From: Mesorhizobium jarvisii
GTDB lineage: Bacteria; Pseudomonadota; Alphaproteobacteria; Rhizobiales; Rhizobiaceae
Assembly (NCBI RefSeq): GCF_003601985.1
Contig: NZ_QZXA01000002.1
Coordinates: 1 to 64,000, forward strand
DNA length: 64,000 nt
Reading direction: 5' to 3'
The first letter of the stretch is position 1; each line of letters begins with the position of its first letter. The notes beneath the pieces were generated by a model. It saw only the letters and a program-made list of their open reading frames with translations. It made no database searches and was not told where the DNA came from. This document shows positions 57,333-64,000 of this stretch, piece by piece. The position numbers were made by a program, and so were the translations under genes.

Positions 57333-58331
57333 TCAGTCGCTGCGCCTGAAATTGCGGATGCGGTCGAACAGCACCGCCAGCAGGATGGCGCCGCCGATGA
57401 AGGTGCCTTGCCAGAAGGCATTGATGCCGAGCAGGCCAAGGCTGTTGCGGATGACCTCGATGAGGGCGGCGCCGACAATGGCGCCGAAGGCGGTGCCGAC
57501 GCCGCCGGCCAGGTTGGCGCCGCCGATGACCGTGGCGGCGATCACCTGCAGCTCCATGCCGGTACCGAGATTGGTGGTGACGGCGCCGAGCCATCCGGTC
57601 TGGATGATGCCGGCAATGCCCGCCGACAGTGCCGAGATCATGTAGACGGCGACCTTGATCTGCTTCACCGGGACGCCGGTCAGCGTCGCCGCGTGCTCGT
57701 TGCCGCCAATGGCGAAGATGTGCCGGCCGAACTTGGTCCAGCGCAGGATGAAGCCGGTGATCAGCGCCAAAAGGATCATGTAGAGCACCGGATTTGCGAT
57801 GCCGAACACCCAGGCGCCGCCGCCGAGCGCCAGCAGCTTGTCGTGGTCCGGCCCGAACTGGAAGACGACGGTGTTGTTGGAGGCGACCATGGCCAGGCTG
57901 CGGGCAATCGACAGCATGCCGAGCGTCACCACGAAAGGTGGAAAGCCGAGATAGGCGGTCAGGATGCCGTTGAAGGCACCGATGGCGAGCGCGGTGGCGA
58001 TCGAGGCAAGGATGCCGATCTCGATCGAATAGCCGGCATGCATGGTGACGGCCAGCACCATCGACGACAGGCACAGAACCGAGCCGACCGAAAGGTCGAT
58101 GCCGCCGGTGATGATGACGAAGGTCATGCCGAGCGCGACGATGGCGACGAAGGTGATGTTGCGGGTGATGTTGTAGAGGTTCTTCGACGTTGCGAAGGCG
58201 TCGGTGGCGAACGACAGGAAGATGCAGGCGAGGATGACGGCGATCACCACCCAGAAGGTCTGGGTGGAGAACAGCCGCGACAGGAAAGTGTGCTGCCTCT
58301 GCGCGATCGTCTGATCAAGGGTGACTGCCAT
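57333..58331 (-). CDS. Sugar-type ABC permease (FrcC/RbsC family)
   Basis: This 332-residue inner-membrane permease of BPD_transp_2 type has about ten helices. Family blocks are VAIVALGMTFVIITGGIDLS, YLGFPPFVVTLGMLSIARSL, FAIGGNEHAATLTGVPVKQI and VIGGANLAGGVGTAFGAIVG. It is the channel (probably a homodimer, because only one permease gene is present) of the importer with the ATPase gene upstream and the divergent binding-protein gene. The ATG at 58,331 follows GGAAAGG. The 61-bp gap to the ATPase gene indicates one transcript. Confidence 0.92.
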   Translation of the reverse strand: MAVTLDQTIAQRQHTFLSRLFSTQTFWVVIAVILACIFLSFATDAFATSKNLYNITRNITFVAIVALGMTFVIITGGIDLSVGSVLCLSSMVLAVTMHAGYSIEIGILASIATALAIGAFNGILTAYLGFPPFVVTLGMLSIARSLAMVASNNTVVFQFGPDHDKLLALGGGAWVFGIANPVLYMILLALITGFILRWTKFGRHIFAIGGNEHAATLTGVPVKQIKVAVYMISALSAGIAGIIQTGWLGAVTTNLGTGMELQVIAATVIGGANLAGGVGTAFGAIVGAALIEVIRNSLGLLGINAFWQGTFIGGAILLAVLFDRIRNFRRSD

Positions 58332-58392
58332 TATCGACCTTTCCTGCCGGCGGCGATGCACGCCAGCCTGGTGAAATCCGGATTAGCCGCGC

Positions 58393-59136
58393 TCACGAGA
58401 CCTGCTCGATGGCGCCAGTGATGAGCCCGGTGACCTCCTCGGGCGAGCTCGACGCGATTGCCTTGTCGGCGACCTTGCGTCCGCGCCGCATGACGATGAC
58501 GCGGTCGGCGACGTCGAACACGTCGGGCATGCGGTGGCTGATCAGCACCACCGCTATGCCCTGGTCGCGCAGATGGCGGATCAGGTTGAGCACTTCGGCG
58601 ACTTGCCTGACCGAGATCGCCGCCGTCGGTTCGTCCATCAGCACGATTTTGGCCTGCGACAGCATGGTGCGGGCGATCGCCACCGCCTGGCGCTGGCCGC
58701 CCGACATCTGCTTGACGAGATCGCGCGGGCGGGTCTCGGACTTCAGCTCGGCGAAGAGCTGGCCGGCGCGCTTGTACATCGCGGCATAGTCGAGGATGCG
58801 GAATGGACCGACGCCGCGCCGCAGCTCGCGGCCGAGATAAACATTGGCGGCGGCCGTCAGATTGTTGCAGAGTGCAAGATCCTGATGGACAATCTCGATG
58901 CCGTGCTGGCGGGCCTCCGCCGGCTTGTTCAGGATCAATTCCTTGTCGTCCATGCGCATGGTGCCATGGCTCGGATGGAAATTGCCGGCGATCATCTTGA
59001 CCAGCGTCGATTTGCCGGCGCCATTGTCGCCCATCAGGCCGACGACCTGGCCGGGTTCGATCGACAGCGACACGTCGTTGACAGCCTGGATGGCGCCAAA
59101 ATGCTTCGAGATGTTGGTGAGTTCGAGAACCGCCAC
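58393..59136 (-). CDS. Sugar-type ABC ATPase, single domain (FrcA-like)
   Basis: This 247-residue protein has one nucleotide-binding domain: Walker A GDNGAGKST, Q-loop VHQDLALCNNLTAAANVYLG, signature MSGGQRQAVAIARTM, Walker B IVLMDEPTAAIS and switch LISHRMPDVF. Unlike RbsA/XylG it has no second domain, like the rhizobial FrcA type, so it works as a homodimer. GTG at 59,136 is chosen because GGAGG precedes it and the protein then starts with the usual VLELTNISKHFG. ATG at 59,154 is the alternative. It is transcribed away from the binding-protein gene, with operator-like palindromes between. Confidence 0.9.
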   Translation of the reverse strand: MAVLELTNISKHFGAIQAVNDVSLSIEPGQVVGLMGDNGAGKSTLVKMIAGNFHPSHGTMRMDDKELILNKPAEARQHGIEIVHQDLALCNNLTAAANVYLGRELRRGVGPFRILDYAAMYKRAGQLFAELKSETRPRDLVKQMSGGQRQAVAIARTMLSQAKIVLMDEPTAAISVRQVAEVLNLIRHLRDQGIAVVLISHRMPDVFDVADRVIVMRRGRKVADKAIASSSPEEVTGLITGAIEQVS

Positions 59137-59273
59137 CAGCCTGTTGCCTCCCATGTCTTGCTGCATGCCTTTTCCAGGTCGCAGCTCCGATATCGTGCTC
59201 CCCATTCCTCCCGGAAGCAACGATCTTCGGCATTTACGCGAATGCCTACTCGGGCGTCAATTGTCGAAATTGG

Positions 59274-59292
59274 CTATTTGTCAGACGAATAG
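59274..59292. promoter_or_regulatory. Candidate FadR-type GntR operator 1
   Basis: CTATTTGTC-A-GACGAATAG is a 9+1+9 inverted repeat with one mismatch. The core TTGTCAGACGA fits the FadR-subfamily form nGTnnnACn. It lies 138 bp upstream of the ATPase start. Confidence 0.65.
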
Positions 59293-59318
59293 TGACATGT
59301 GCTTCTGAAAAATCCGTT

Positions 59319-59329
59319 TTGTAGGACAA
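59319..59329. promoter_or_regulatory. Candidate FadR-type GntR operator 2
   Basis: TTGTAGGACAA matches the cores of operators 1 and 3, with one base changed. The half-site GACAAATAG (59,325-59,333) is the exact reverse complement of the left arm of operator 1. Confidence 0.6.
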
Positions 59330-59576
59330 ATAGCAATTGACGTTGGCGCCGCGCCGTTATTAGTTGATGGTCGGAGAAAGATTTCCGGTCCTGGGCCTTT
59401 GTCGCGGCGGGACCGGTGGGAGGTTATCGGCCGTTCCGGCACGTTGCCGGTCCGGTCGCATCTGAAAATGCTTATCGGCCTTGCCCGGCGGCACGAGCGT
59501 TGGCTCTGCCATCTCGCATCAGGTCGATTTGTATGGCGGGCACGCCGTGTCCGTTTGTTTCCAAGGGAGGACTGAC

Positions 59577-60566
59577 ATGAGGAAAACAGTATTGCTCGCC
59601 GCCGTCGCCGCCATGGCGCTGGGCGCCGGGCCGGCTTTGGCCAAGAAGCAGCTCGTCATCGTGGTGAAAGGTCTCGACAACCCGTTCTTCGAAGCCATCC
59701 ATCAGGGCTGCGAGAAATGGAACAAGGAGAATGCCAGCTCGGAATATGAGTGCTTCTACACCGGTCCGGCGTCGACTTCCGACGAGGCCGGCGAGGCACA
59801 GATCGTCCAGGATATGCTGAGCAAGCCCGACACCGTTGCGATGGCGATTTCGCCGTCCAACGCGCCGCTGATCGCGCAGACGATCAAGAGCGCCAATCCG
59901 TCGATCCCGATCATGACCGTCGACGCCGACCTTGCCAAGGAAGACGCAGCCCTTCGCAAGACCTATCTCGGCACCGACAACTACCTGATGGGCAAGAAGA
60001 TCGGCGAGTACATCAAGAAGGCCAAGCCGAAGGGCGGCACGATCTGCACGATCGAAGGCAATCCGGCTGCCGACAACATCCTGCGCCGCGCACAAGGTAT
60101 GCGCGACGCTCTGACGGGCAAGGAGGGTCTCGCGACACTTGCCGGTGAAGGCGGATGGACGGAAGTCGCCGGTTGCCCGGTGTTCACCAATGACGACGGC
60201 GCCAAGGGCGTTCAGGCGATGACCGACATCCTCGCCGCCAACCCCAAGCTCGACGCCTTCGGCATCATGGGCGGCTGGCCGCTGTTCGGCGCGCCGCAGC
60301 CTTATCGTGACCTGGTTGGACCGCTGAAGGACCGGCTGGCCAAGAACGACTTCGTCATCGGCGCCGCCGACACGATCGGCGACGAAGTGGCGATCGCCAA
60401 GGATGGTTTGGTCACCGCGCTGGTCGGCCAGCGGCCTTTTGAAATGGGCTACAAGGCGCCGTCGGTGATGATCGACCTGATCGAGGGCAAGAAGGTCGAC
60501 GATCCGGTCTTCACCGGCCTCGACGAATGCACCAAGGATACGGTCGACACCTGCATCCAGAAATAG
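59577..60566 (+). CDS. Sugar-type periplasmic binding protein (Peripla_BP_4)
   Basis: This 329-residue binding protein has signal MRKTVLLAAVAAMALGAGPA and cleavage after LA. Mature blocks are KKQLVIVVKGLDNPFFEAIH, QGCEKWNKENASSEYECFYT, MAISPSNAPLIAQTIKSANP and VDADLAKEDAALRKTYLGTD, typical of RbsB/FrcB-like proteins. Cysteines near the start and the C-terminus (DECTKDTVDTCIQK) may form disulfides. It feeds the permease and ATPase encoded divergently. GGGAGG lies upstream of the ATG at 59,577. A hairpin follows its stop. Confidence 0.92.
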   Translation: MRKTVLLAAVAAMALGAGPALAKKQLVIVVKGLDNPFFEAIHQGCEKWNKENASSEYECFYTGPASTSDEAGEAQIVQDMLSKPDTVAMAISPSNAPLIAQTIKSANPSIPIMTVDADLAKEDAALRKTYLGTDNYLMGKKIGEYIKKAKPKGGTICTIEGNPAADNILRRAQGMRDALTGKEGLATLAGEGGWTEVAGCPVFTNDDGAKGVQAMTDILAANPKLDAFGIMGGWPLFGAPQPYRDLVGPLKDRLAKNDFVIGAADTIGDEVAIAKDGLVTALVGQRPFEMGYKAPSVMIDLIEGKKVDDPVFTGLDECTKDTVDTCIQK

Positions 60567-60578
60567 GTCTTCCGATCC

Positions 60579-60602
60579 GGGGCGCTCGGCAACGGGCGCC
60601 CC
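60579..60602 (+). terminator. Hairpin after binding-protein gene
   Basis: GGGGCGC pairs with GCGCCCC around a ten-base loop, 12 bp beyond the stop. It has no T run, so it may be a weak terminator that lowers expression of the downstream regulator. Confidence 0.6.
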
Positions 60603-60749
60603 GTCAATTCCTGAGCGAGACGCCGTGGCAAGGGGCAACAGGCTCCGGCCTTGACGCGTCCGTGGTTTGGATTTTTCGGTGACGGGATCGGCGCGCCAAA
60701 GGGTTCGGAGTATCTCCGGGCGACAGGCGGCCGACCTATTGGAACGTGG

Positions 60750-61532
60750 ATGCCCCAGGACAAGGCAAAGAGACAAGCCAGCCGGGCCAAGGCGCAAGCC
60801 AGCCGCGATCCGGCGGTCGTGCGCAGGGCGGATGCGGCGCACTTTCCCGGGTCCAGTGTTCATGCCTCGCTCGCCAGCGAGATTGGGCTGCGGATCGTGC
60901 GCGGCGACTATCCGCCCGGCAGCATCCTGCCCAACGAGGCCAAATGGGCGGAGACGTTCAATGTCAGCCGCTCGGCGGTGCGCGAGGCGATCAAGATGCT
61001 GATGGCCAAGAGCCTTCTGGCATCACGTCCCAAGATCGGCAGCTGGGTCGAACCGAAGGAGCGCTGGAACCTGCTCGACCGCGACGTGCTTGCCTGGTAC
61101 GCGACCGCACCCGACCGTGAAACCTTCCTGCGCACCGTGCAAGAGTTCCGCCATATCATCGAGCCGCAAGCATCCGCCTTCGCCGCCATGCGGCGCAGCG
61201 ACGAGCAGATGGCCGAGATCAGCCTGGCCTGCCGCGAGATGGGGGAGGCTGCGAACCTGCCGGAACGCATCCGTGCCGACACGCGCTTCCACCTCGCCAT
61301 CCTGCGGGCCTCGGGCAACGACCTGCTGGTGCCGCTCGGCGTGCTGATCGAGTCCGCACTAGACCATCTCTTCGTTTTCACGACACGCCAGGTCAGCGAC
61401 CAGAACCGGGCGCAGAAACTGCACGAGGCGATCGAGAAGAACATCCGCCTGCAACGGCCGGCGGCGGCGCGCAATGCCGTGCACAAGCTGCTCGCCGACA
61501 CCGATGAGGGGATCGGCAGCCGGCGGCGGTAG
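60750..61532 (+). CDS. FadR-type GntR regulator (FCD domain), copy 1
   Basis: This 260-residue regulator has a basic disordered N-terminus (residues 1-38), a winged helix (SLASEIGLRIVRGDYPPGSI, EAKWAETFNVSRSAVREAIK, MLMAKSLLASRPKIGSWVEP) and an all-helical FCD domain. FCD metal/effector histidines are plausible in FHLAILRASGNDLL and EAIEKNIR. It lies behind the binding-protein gene and most likely represses the importer through the palindromes upstream. The N-terminal 110 residues are nearly the same as those of the protein encoded at 63,671. The start is chosen at the ATG at 60,750; no strong ribosome-binding site is seen. Confidence 0.88.
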   Translation: MPQDKAKRQASRAKAQASRDPAVVRRADAAHFPGSSVHASLASEIGLRIVRGDYPPGSILPNEAKWAETFNVSRSAVREAIKMLMAKSLLASRPKIGSWVEPKERWNLLDRDVLAWYATAPDRETFLRTVQEFRHIIEPQASAFAAMRRSDEQMAEISLACREMGEAANLPERIRADTRFHLAILRASGNDLLVPLGVLIESALDHLFVFTTRQVSDQNRAQKLHEAIEKNIRLQRPAAARNAVHKLLADTDEGIGSRRR

Positions 61533-61544
61533 CCGTCCGGCCGT

Positions 61545-61613
61545 TAGAGCAATTCCCGGGAAAGCGCGTAGCGCTCTCCCTAGGGAGTTGCGTCAAAACA
61601 AAGAGTTAGAGCC
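61545..61613. repeat. Palindromic repeat, AGAGCAATTCC type
   Basis: AGAGCAATTCCCGGGAAAGC...GGGAGTTGCGTCAAAACAAAG...TTAGAGCC is a degenerate copy of the common rhizobial 'agagcaattcc...ggaattgcgtcaaaacaaagagatagagc' element. It fills the gap between convergent genes. Confidence 0.7.
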
Positions 61614-62552
61614 TTAAATCGTCTGCTTCTTACCATCCTTGGTCGGCATCAGGTCGACGCCGTTGACCTTGCCGATATGCGTCGCCAGCATCGGCACGAA
61701 CTGCTCGGCCGGGCCGGTGGCATGGGCGCCGGCGAAGGAGTTCTTGGTGGCGTTGCCGAGCGGGTTGGCGATGCCGGCGGCACCCGCCATCGATTCCAGA
61801 TAGGTCAGGTCCTTGAAGGCGTTGGCGATGGTGAATTTGTGGGCGTCGCGGTCGCCTTCCAACGTCCAGCGCATGAAGGTCTGGTAGAAGCCGCAATCCA
61901 TGCGCCCGTTGCGGATGACGCTGTCGAAACGCGGCGGTGAGATGCCGACCTTTTCGGCCAGGGCCAGCGCCTCGGAATAGATGGCGGCGTAGCCCAGCGA
62001 AATGAAATTGTTGAGCAGCTTCATGCGGTGGCCATCGCCGGTGTCGCCAATGTGGACGATGCGGCCGGCCCAGGTCTCGATCACCGGCTTGACCCTGACA
62101 AAGACGGCGTCGGGTGCGCCGACCATGGCGTCGAGCGTGCCTTCCCAGGCTTCCTTCGGCGTGCGGCTCAGCGGCGCGTCGACATAGTCGATATCAAGCG
62201 CCTTGAGTTCGGCCGCAAGCGCCACGGTCGAGACCGGGTCCGAGGTCGAACAATCGACGACGACCGAGCCTTTCTTCAAGCCTTCCTTGAGGCCGCCGGG
62301 GCCGCGGATAATGGCTTCCACTTCGCGCGAACCGGTGACGCAGATGAAGACGATATCGGACGCTGCGGCGACATCGCGCGAGGTCGACGCCTCCTTGGCG
62401 CCGCGGCCGAGGAGGTCCTCCGAGGGTTTGCGGTTCTTGCGGCCAAGGAATGTCAGGGGATAGCCCTTGTCGACGATATTCTTGGCAATGCCGTGCCCCA
62501 TCAGTCCAAGGCCGATGAAGCCGATCTTTTCGCGCGCGGTGGTGGTGTTCAT
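61614..62552 (-). CDS. Beta-hydroxyacid dehydrogenase (HIBADH/LtnD-like)
   Basis: This 312-residue NAD(P)-dependent dehydrogenase has N-terminal Rossmann motif GFIGLGLMGHGIAKNI. The substrate motif is VDAPLSRTPKEAWEGTLDAM (usually DAPVSGG) and the catalytic-lysine region is GDGHRMKLLNNFISLG. Such enzymes oxidise 3-hydroxyacids including hydroxyisobutyrate, tartronate or L-threonate. DAPLSR in place of DAPVSGG suggests an atypical substrate. It is divergent from the epimerase gene, with a perfect FadR-type palindrome between them, so it most likely belongs to the same sugar-acid pathway. Confidence 0.88.
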   Translation of the reverse strand: MNTTTAREKIGFIGLGLMGHGIAKNIVDKGYPLTFLGRKNRKPSEDLLGRGAKEASTSRDVAAASDIVFICVTGSREVEAIIRGPGGLKEGLKKGSVVVDCSTSDPVSTVALAAELKALDIDYVDAPLSRTPKEAWEGTLDAMVGAPDAVFVRVKPVIETWAGRIVHIGDTGDGHRMKLLNNFISLGYAAIYSEALALAEKVGISPPRFDSVIRNGRMDCGFYQTFMRWTLEGDRDAHKFTIANAFKDLTYLESMAGAAGIANPLGNATKNSFAGAHATGPAEQFVPMLATHIGKVNGVDLMPTKDGKKQTI

Positions 62553-62621
62553 GTCGTCGTCCTATCCCGGATTATCGATAATTGCGCCGCTGTTTTAGCC
62601 ATATGCGGTTGCAGAAAGCAA

Positions 62622-62636
62622 TATTGTCTGACAATA
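62622..62636. promoter_or_regulatory. Candidate FadR-type GntR operator 3
   Basis: TATTGTC-T-GACAATA is a perfect 15-bp palindrome. The core TTGTCTGACAA equals the consensus of the two sites at 59.3 kb. It sits between the divergent dehydrogenase and epimerase genes, 35 bp before the epimerase ATG. Confidence 0.7.
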
Positions 62637-62670
62637 GACGGTAATTCCAGAGCCTGTCATGGAGACCAGA

Positions 62671-63567
62671 ATGACGAAGCGGATCATGTTCACCGGCGGC
62701 AGCGGCAAGGCTGGGCGCCATGTCGTGCAATATCTTGTCGAACAGGGCTGCCAGGTGCTCAACGTCGACACCAAGCCGCTCGACAATCCCAAGGTGCGCA
62801 CGCTGATCACCGACATCACCGATAGCGGGCAGGTGTTCAACGCGCTGTCGAGTTATATGGGCCTGCACGAATTCGACCCCTCGCTGCGCCCGCAGCCGGT
62901 GGATGCGGTGGTGCATTTCGCTGCCATCCCGCGCATCATGATCACGCCGGACAATGAAGTGTTCCGCATCAATGCGATGGGCACCTACAATGTCATCGAG
63001 GCCGCGGTGAAGCTCGGCATCCGCAAGGTGATCGTCGCCTCCTCGGAGACGACCTACGGCCTGGTGTTCGCCAACGAGCCGCGCGACCCCAAATATTTCC
63101 CGCTCGACGAGGAGTATGACGTCGACCCGATGGACAGTTATGCGCTGTCCAAGATCGTCAACGAAAAGACCGCGCGTGCCTTCGCGCAGCGCAACGGCAC
63201 CGACATCTATGCCTTGCGCATCGGCAATGTCATCGAGCCGCATGAATATTCGCTGTTCCCGAAATGGTTCGCCGATCCCGGTTTCCGCAAGCGCATCGCC
63301 TGGAGCTATGTCGACGCGCGCGATCTCGGCCAGATCACGCTGCGCGCCATCGAAAAGGACGGGCTCGGCTACCAGGTGTTCAACGCCGCCAATGACGACA
63401 CCTCGTCCGACCTGCCGACGGCCGAACTCCTGAAGCGATTCTATCCCAACGTGCCGGTCAAGGCCGAACTCGGTGAGTACGAGACGCTGCTGTCGAACCG
63501 CAAGGCGCGCGATATGCTGGGCTTCCGTCCGGAGCATAGCTGGCGCAAATACGTCAAAACCGCCTGA
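62671..63567 (+). CDS. NAD-dependent epimerase/dehydratase (extended SDR)
   Basis: This 298-residue extended short-chain dehydrogenase has nucleotide loop FTGGSGKAGRHVV (GxxGxxG), the acidic NAD-ribose region NVDTKPLD, active-site SSETTYGLV and catalytic Tyr-x3-Lys in DSYALSKIVNE. Family members include sugar epimerases and uronate dehydrogenases. In a sugar-acid context with a beta-hydroxyacid dehydrogenase, an oxidation of a sugar or uronate is plausible. The ATG at 62,671 is chosen because GGAG lies seven bases upstream; an ATG at 62,659 is four codons longer. Confidence 0.88.
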   Translation: MTKRIMFTGGSGKAGRHVVQYLVEQGCQVLNVDTKPLDNPKVRTLITDITDSGQVFNALSSYMGLHEFDPSLRPQPVDAVVHFAAIPRIMITPDNEVFRINAMGTYNVIEAAVKLGIRKVIVASSETTYGLVFANEPRDPKYFPLDEEYDVDPMDSYALSKIVNEKTARAFAQRNGTDIYALRIGNVIEPHEYSLFPKWFADPGFRKRIAWSYVDARDLGQITLRAIEKDGLGYQVFNAANDDTSSDLPTAELLKRFYPNVPVKAELGEYETLLSNRKARDMLGFRPEHSWRKYVKTA

Positions 63568-63670
63568 GCAAGCAGGCAAAACGGGGTTGGGCTGTGCATA
63601 GCGGCGCGCTTTGCGGCCCAACCGCCGGGTGGTGCTTGACAGCTTCCGCAAACCGGCCTTTCTGAAGTCC

Positions 63671-64000
63671 ATGCGGGACGCAAAGCCGAACAAGGAAAAA
63701 TCGCCGAAAAAGCCGGCATCCGCCGAACGCCCCTCCGGTGTTCGCCGGCCCGACGCGGCACGCATTCCCGGCGCCAGCGTGCACACGTCGCTGGCCAGCG
63801 AAATTGGCCTGCGAATCGTGCGCGGCGATTATCCGCCCGGCACCATCCTGCCTAATGAGGCGAAATGGTCGGAAACCTTCAGCGTCAGCCGCTCGGCGGT
63901 GCGCGAGGCGATCAAGATGCTGATGGCCAAGAGCTTGCTTGCTTCACGCCCCAAGATCGGCAGCTGGGTCGAGCCCAGGGAACGCTGGAACCTGCTCGAC
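63671..64000 (+). CDS. FadR-type GntR regulator, copy 2 (cut by window end)
   Basis: The first 110 residues of a GntR regulator run off the right edge. A Lys/Pro-rich leader (MRDAKPNKEKSPKKPASAER) is followed by a winged helix almost identical to copy 1: SLASEIGLRIVRGDYPPGTI, EAKWSETFSVSRSAVREAIK, MLMAKSLLASRPKIGSWVEP. At DNA level long stretches around GTGCGCGAGGCGATCAAGAT are identical to copy 1. It follows the epimerase gene by about 100 bp. The effector domain is outside the window. It probably recognises the same palindromes as copy 1, possibly with a different ligand. Confidence 0.85.
   Translation, partial: MRDAKPNKEKSPKKPASAERPSGVRRPDAARIPGASVHTSLASEIGLRIVRGDYPPGTILPNEAKWSETFSVSRSAVREAIKMLMAKSLLASRPKIGSWVEPRERWNLLD

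Larger units (their letters stand above)
59137..59576. other. Divergent promoter region of the sugar-type importer
   Basis: These 440 bp hold no gene. They carry the outward promoters of the ATPase-permease and binding-protein operons and two FadR-type palindromes (59,274-59,292 and 59,319-59,329). The sequence around 59,260-59,350 is clearly more AT-rich than the flanks. GGGAGG at 59,564-59,571 is the binding protein's ribosome-binding site. Confidence 0.7.

Overview
The window looks like chromosome of a Rhizobiales alphaproteobacterium, most likely Mesorhizobium or a close relative. The grounds are high GC, dense ATGA/TGATG-coupled operons, seven solute-import systems in 64 kb, MocE/MocA-type proteins, an aconitase X, a HisKA_2-type sensor kinase, and several dispersed palindromic repeats of the kind common in rhizobia. 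This is a judgement from gene content and was not checked by a database search. No tRNA, rRNA, CRISPR array or replication origin was seen.

Region 1 (1-18.4 kb) is mixed and housekeeping-like. The left edge holds an IS110-type transposase remnant and a possible terminase scrap. Then come a GNAT acetyltransferase, a membrane protein, a PMT-type glycosyltransferase and msrA. A TPP riboswitch precedes a YkoF-like protein and thiXZY (thiamin-precursor uptake). A 1185-residue exported TPR protein, an ICMT-like methyltransferase, a glycine-rich repeat protein, a DUF3309 peptide, an FMN-binding protein, a histidine kinase and two small proteins follow.

Region 2 (18.5-43.4 kb) is a long accessory catabolic island. 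A GntR/UTRA regulator leads an ADP-ribosylglycohydrolase, a PfkB kinase and a spermidine/putrescine-type ABC importer. Next come two-subunit aconitase X, a Gfo/Idh/MocA dehydrogenase, a xylose-isomerase-like TIM barrel, a MocD-like desaturase/hydroxylase with a MocE-type Rieske ferredoxin, and a PanB-like protein. On the opposite strand a MIO-fold ammonia-lyase homologue and an ornithine-cyclodeaminase-like protein overlap. An MFS exporter and a ribose-type ABC importer follow; one permease of that importer is fused to an SMP-30-like propeller and sits next to a second propeller gene. Three enzymes lack or alter residues central to their families: the ammonia-lyase has no MIO serine, PanB lacks its metal-ligand motif, and the cyclodeaminase has an altered nucleotide loop. 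I consider this the best candidate for an undescribed pathway.

Region 3 (43.6-48.6 kb) is a metallophosphoesterase translationally coupled to a Ugp/Mal-type ABC importer, suggesting uptake and cleavage of a phosphodiester. Region 4 (48.8-57.1 kb, minus strand) is a molybdenum-hydroxylase operon: SRPBCC protein, FAD subunit, 2Fe-2S subunit, a catalytic subunit split into two genes, MoxR ATPase, VWA protein and amidohydrolase, with an AraC regulator upstream. The VWA gene carries a palindromic repeat inserted in frame.

Region 5 (57.3-64.0 kb) is a sugar-type ABC importer whose binding-protein gene diverges from its ATPase and permease genes. It is followed by a FadR-type GntR regulator, a beta-hydroxyacid dehydrogenase, an NAD-dependent epimerase/dehydrogenase and the start of a second, closely similar GntR regulator. 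Three matching FadR-type palindromes in the divergent promoters tie these genes into one likely regulon.
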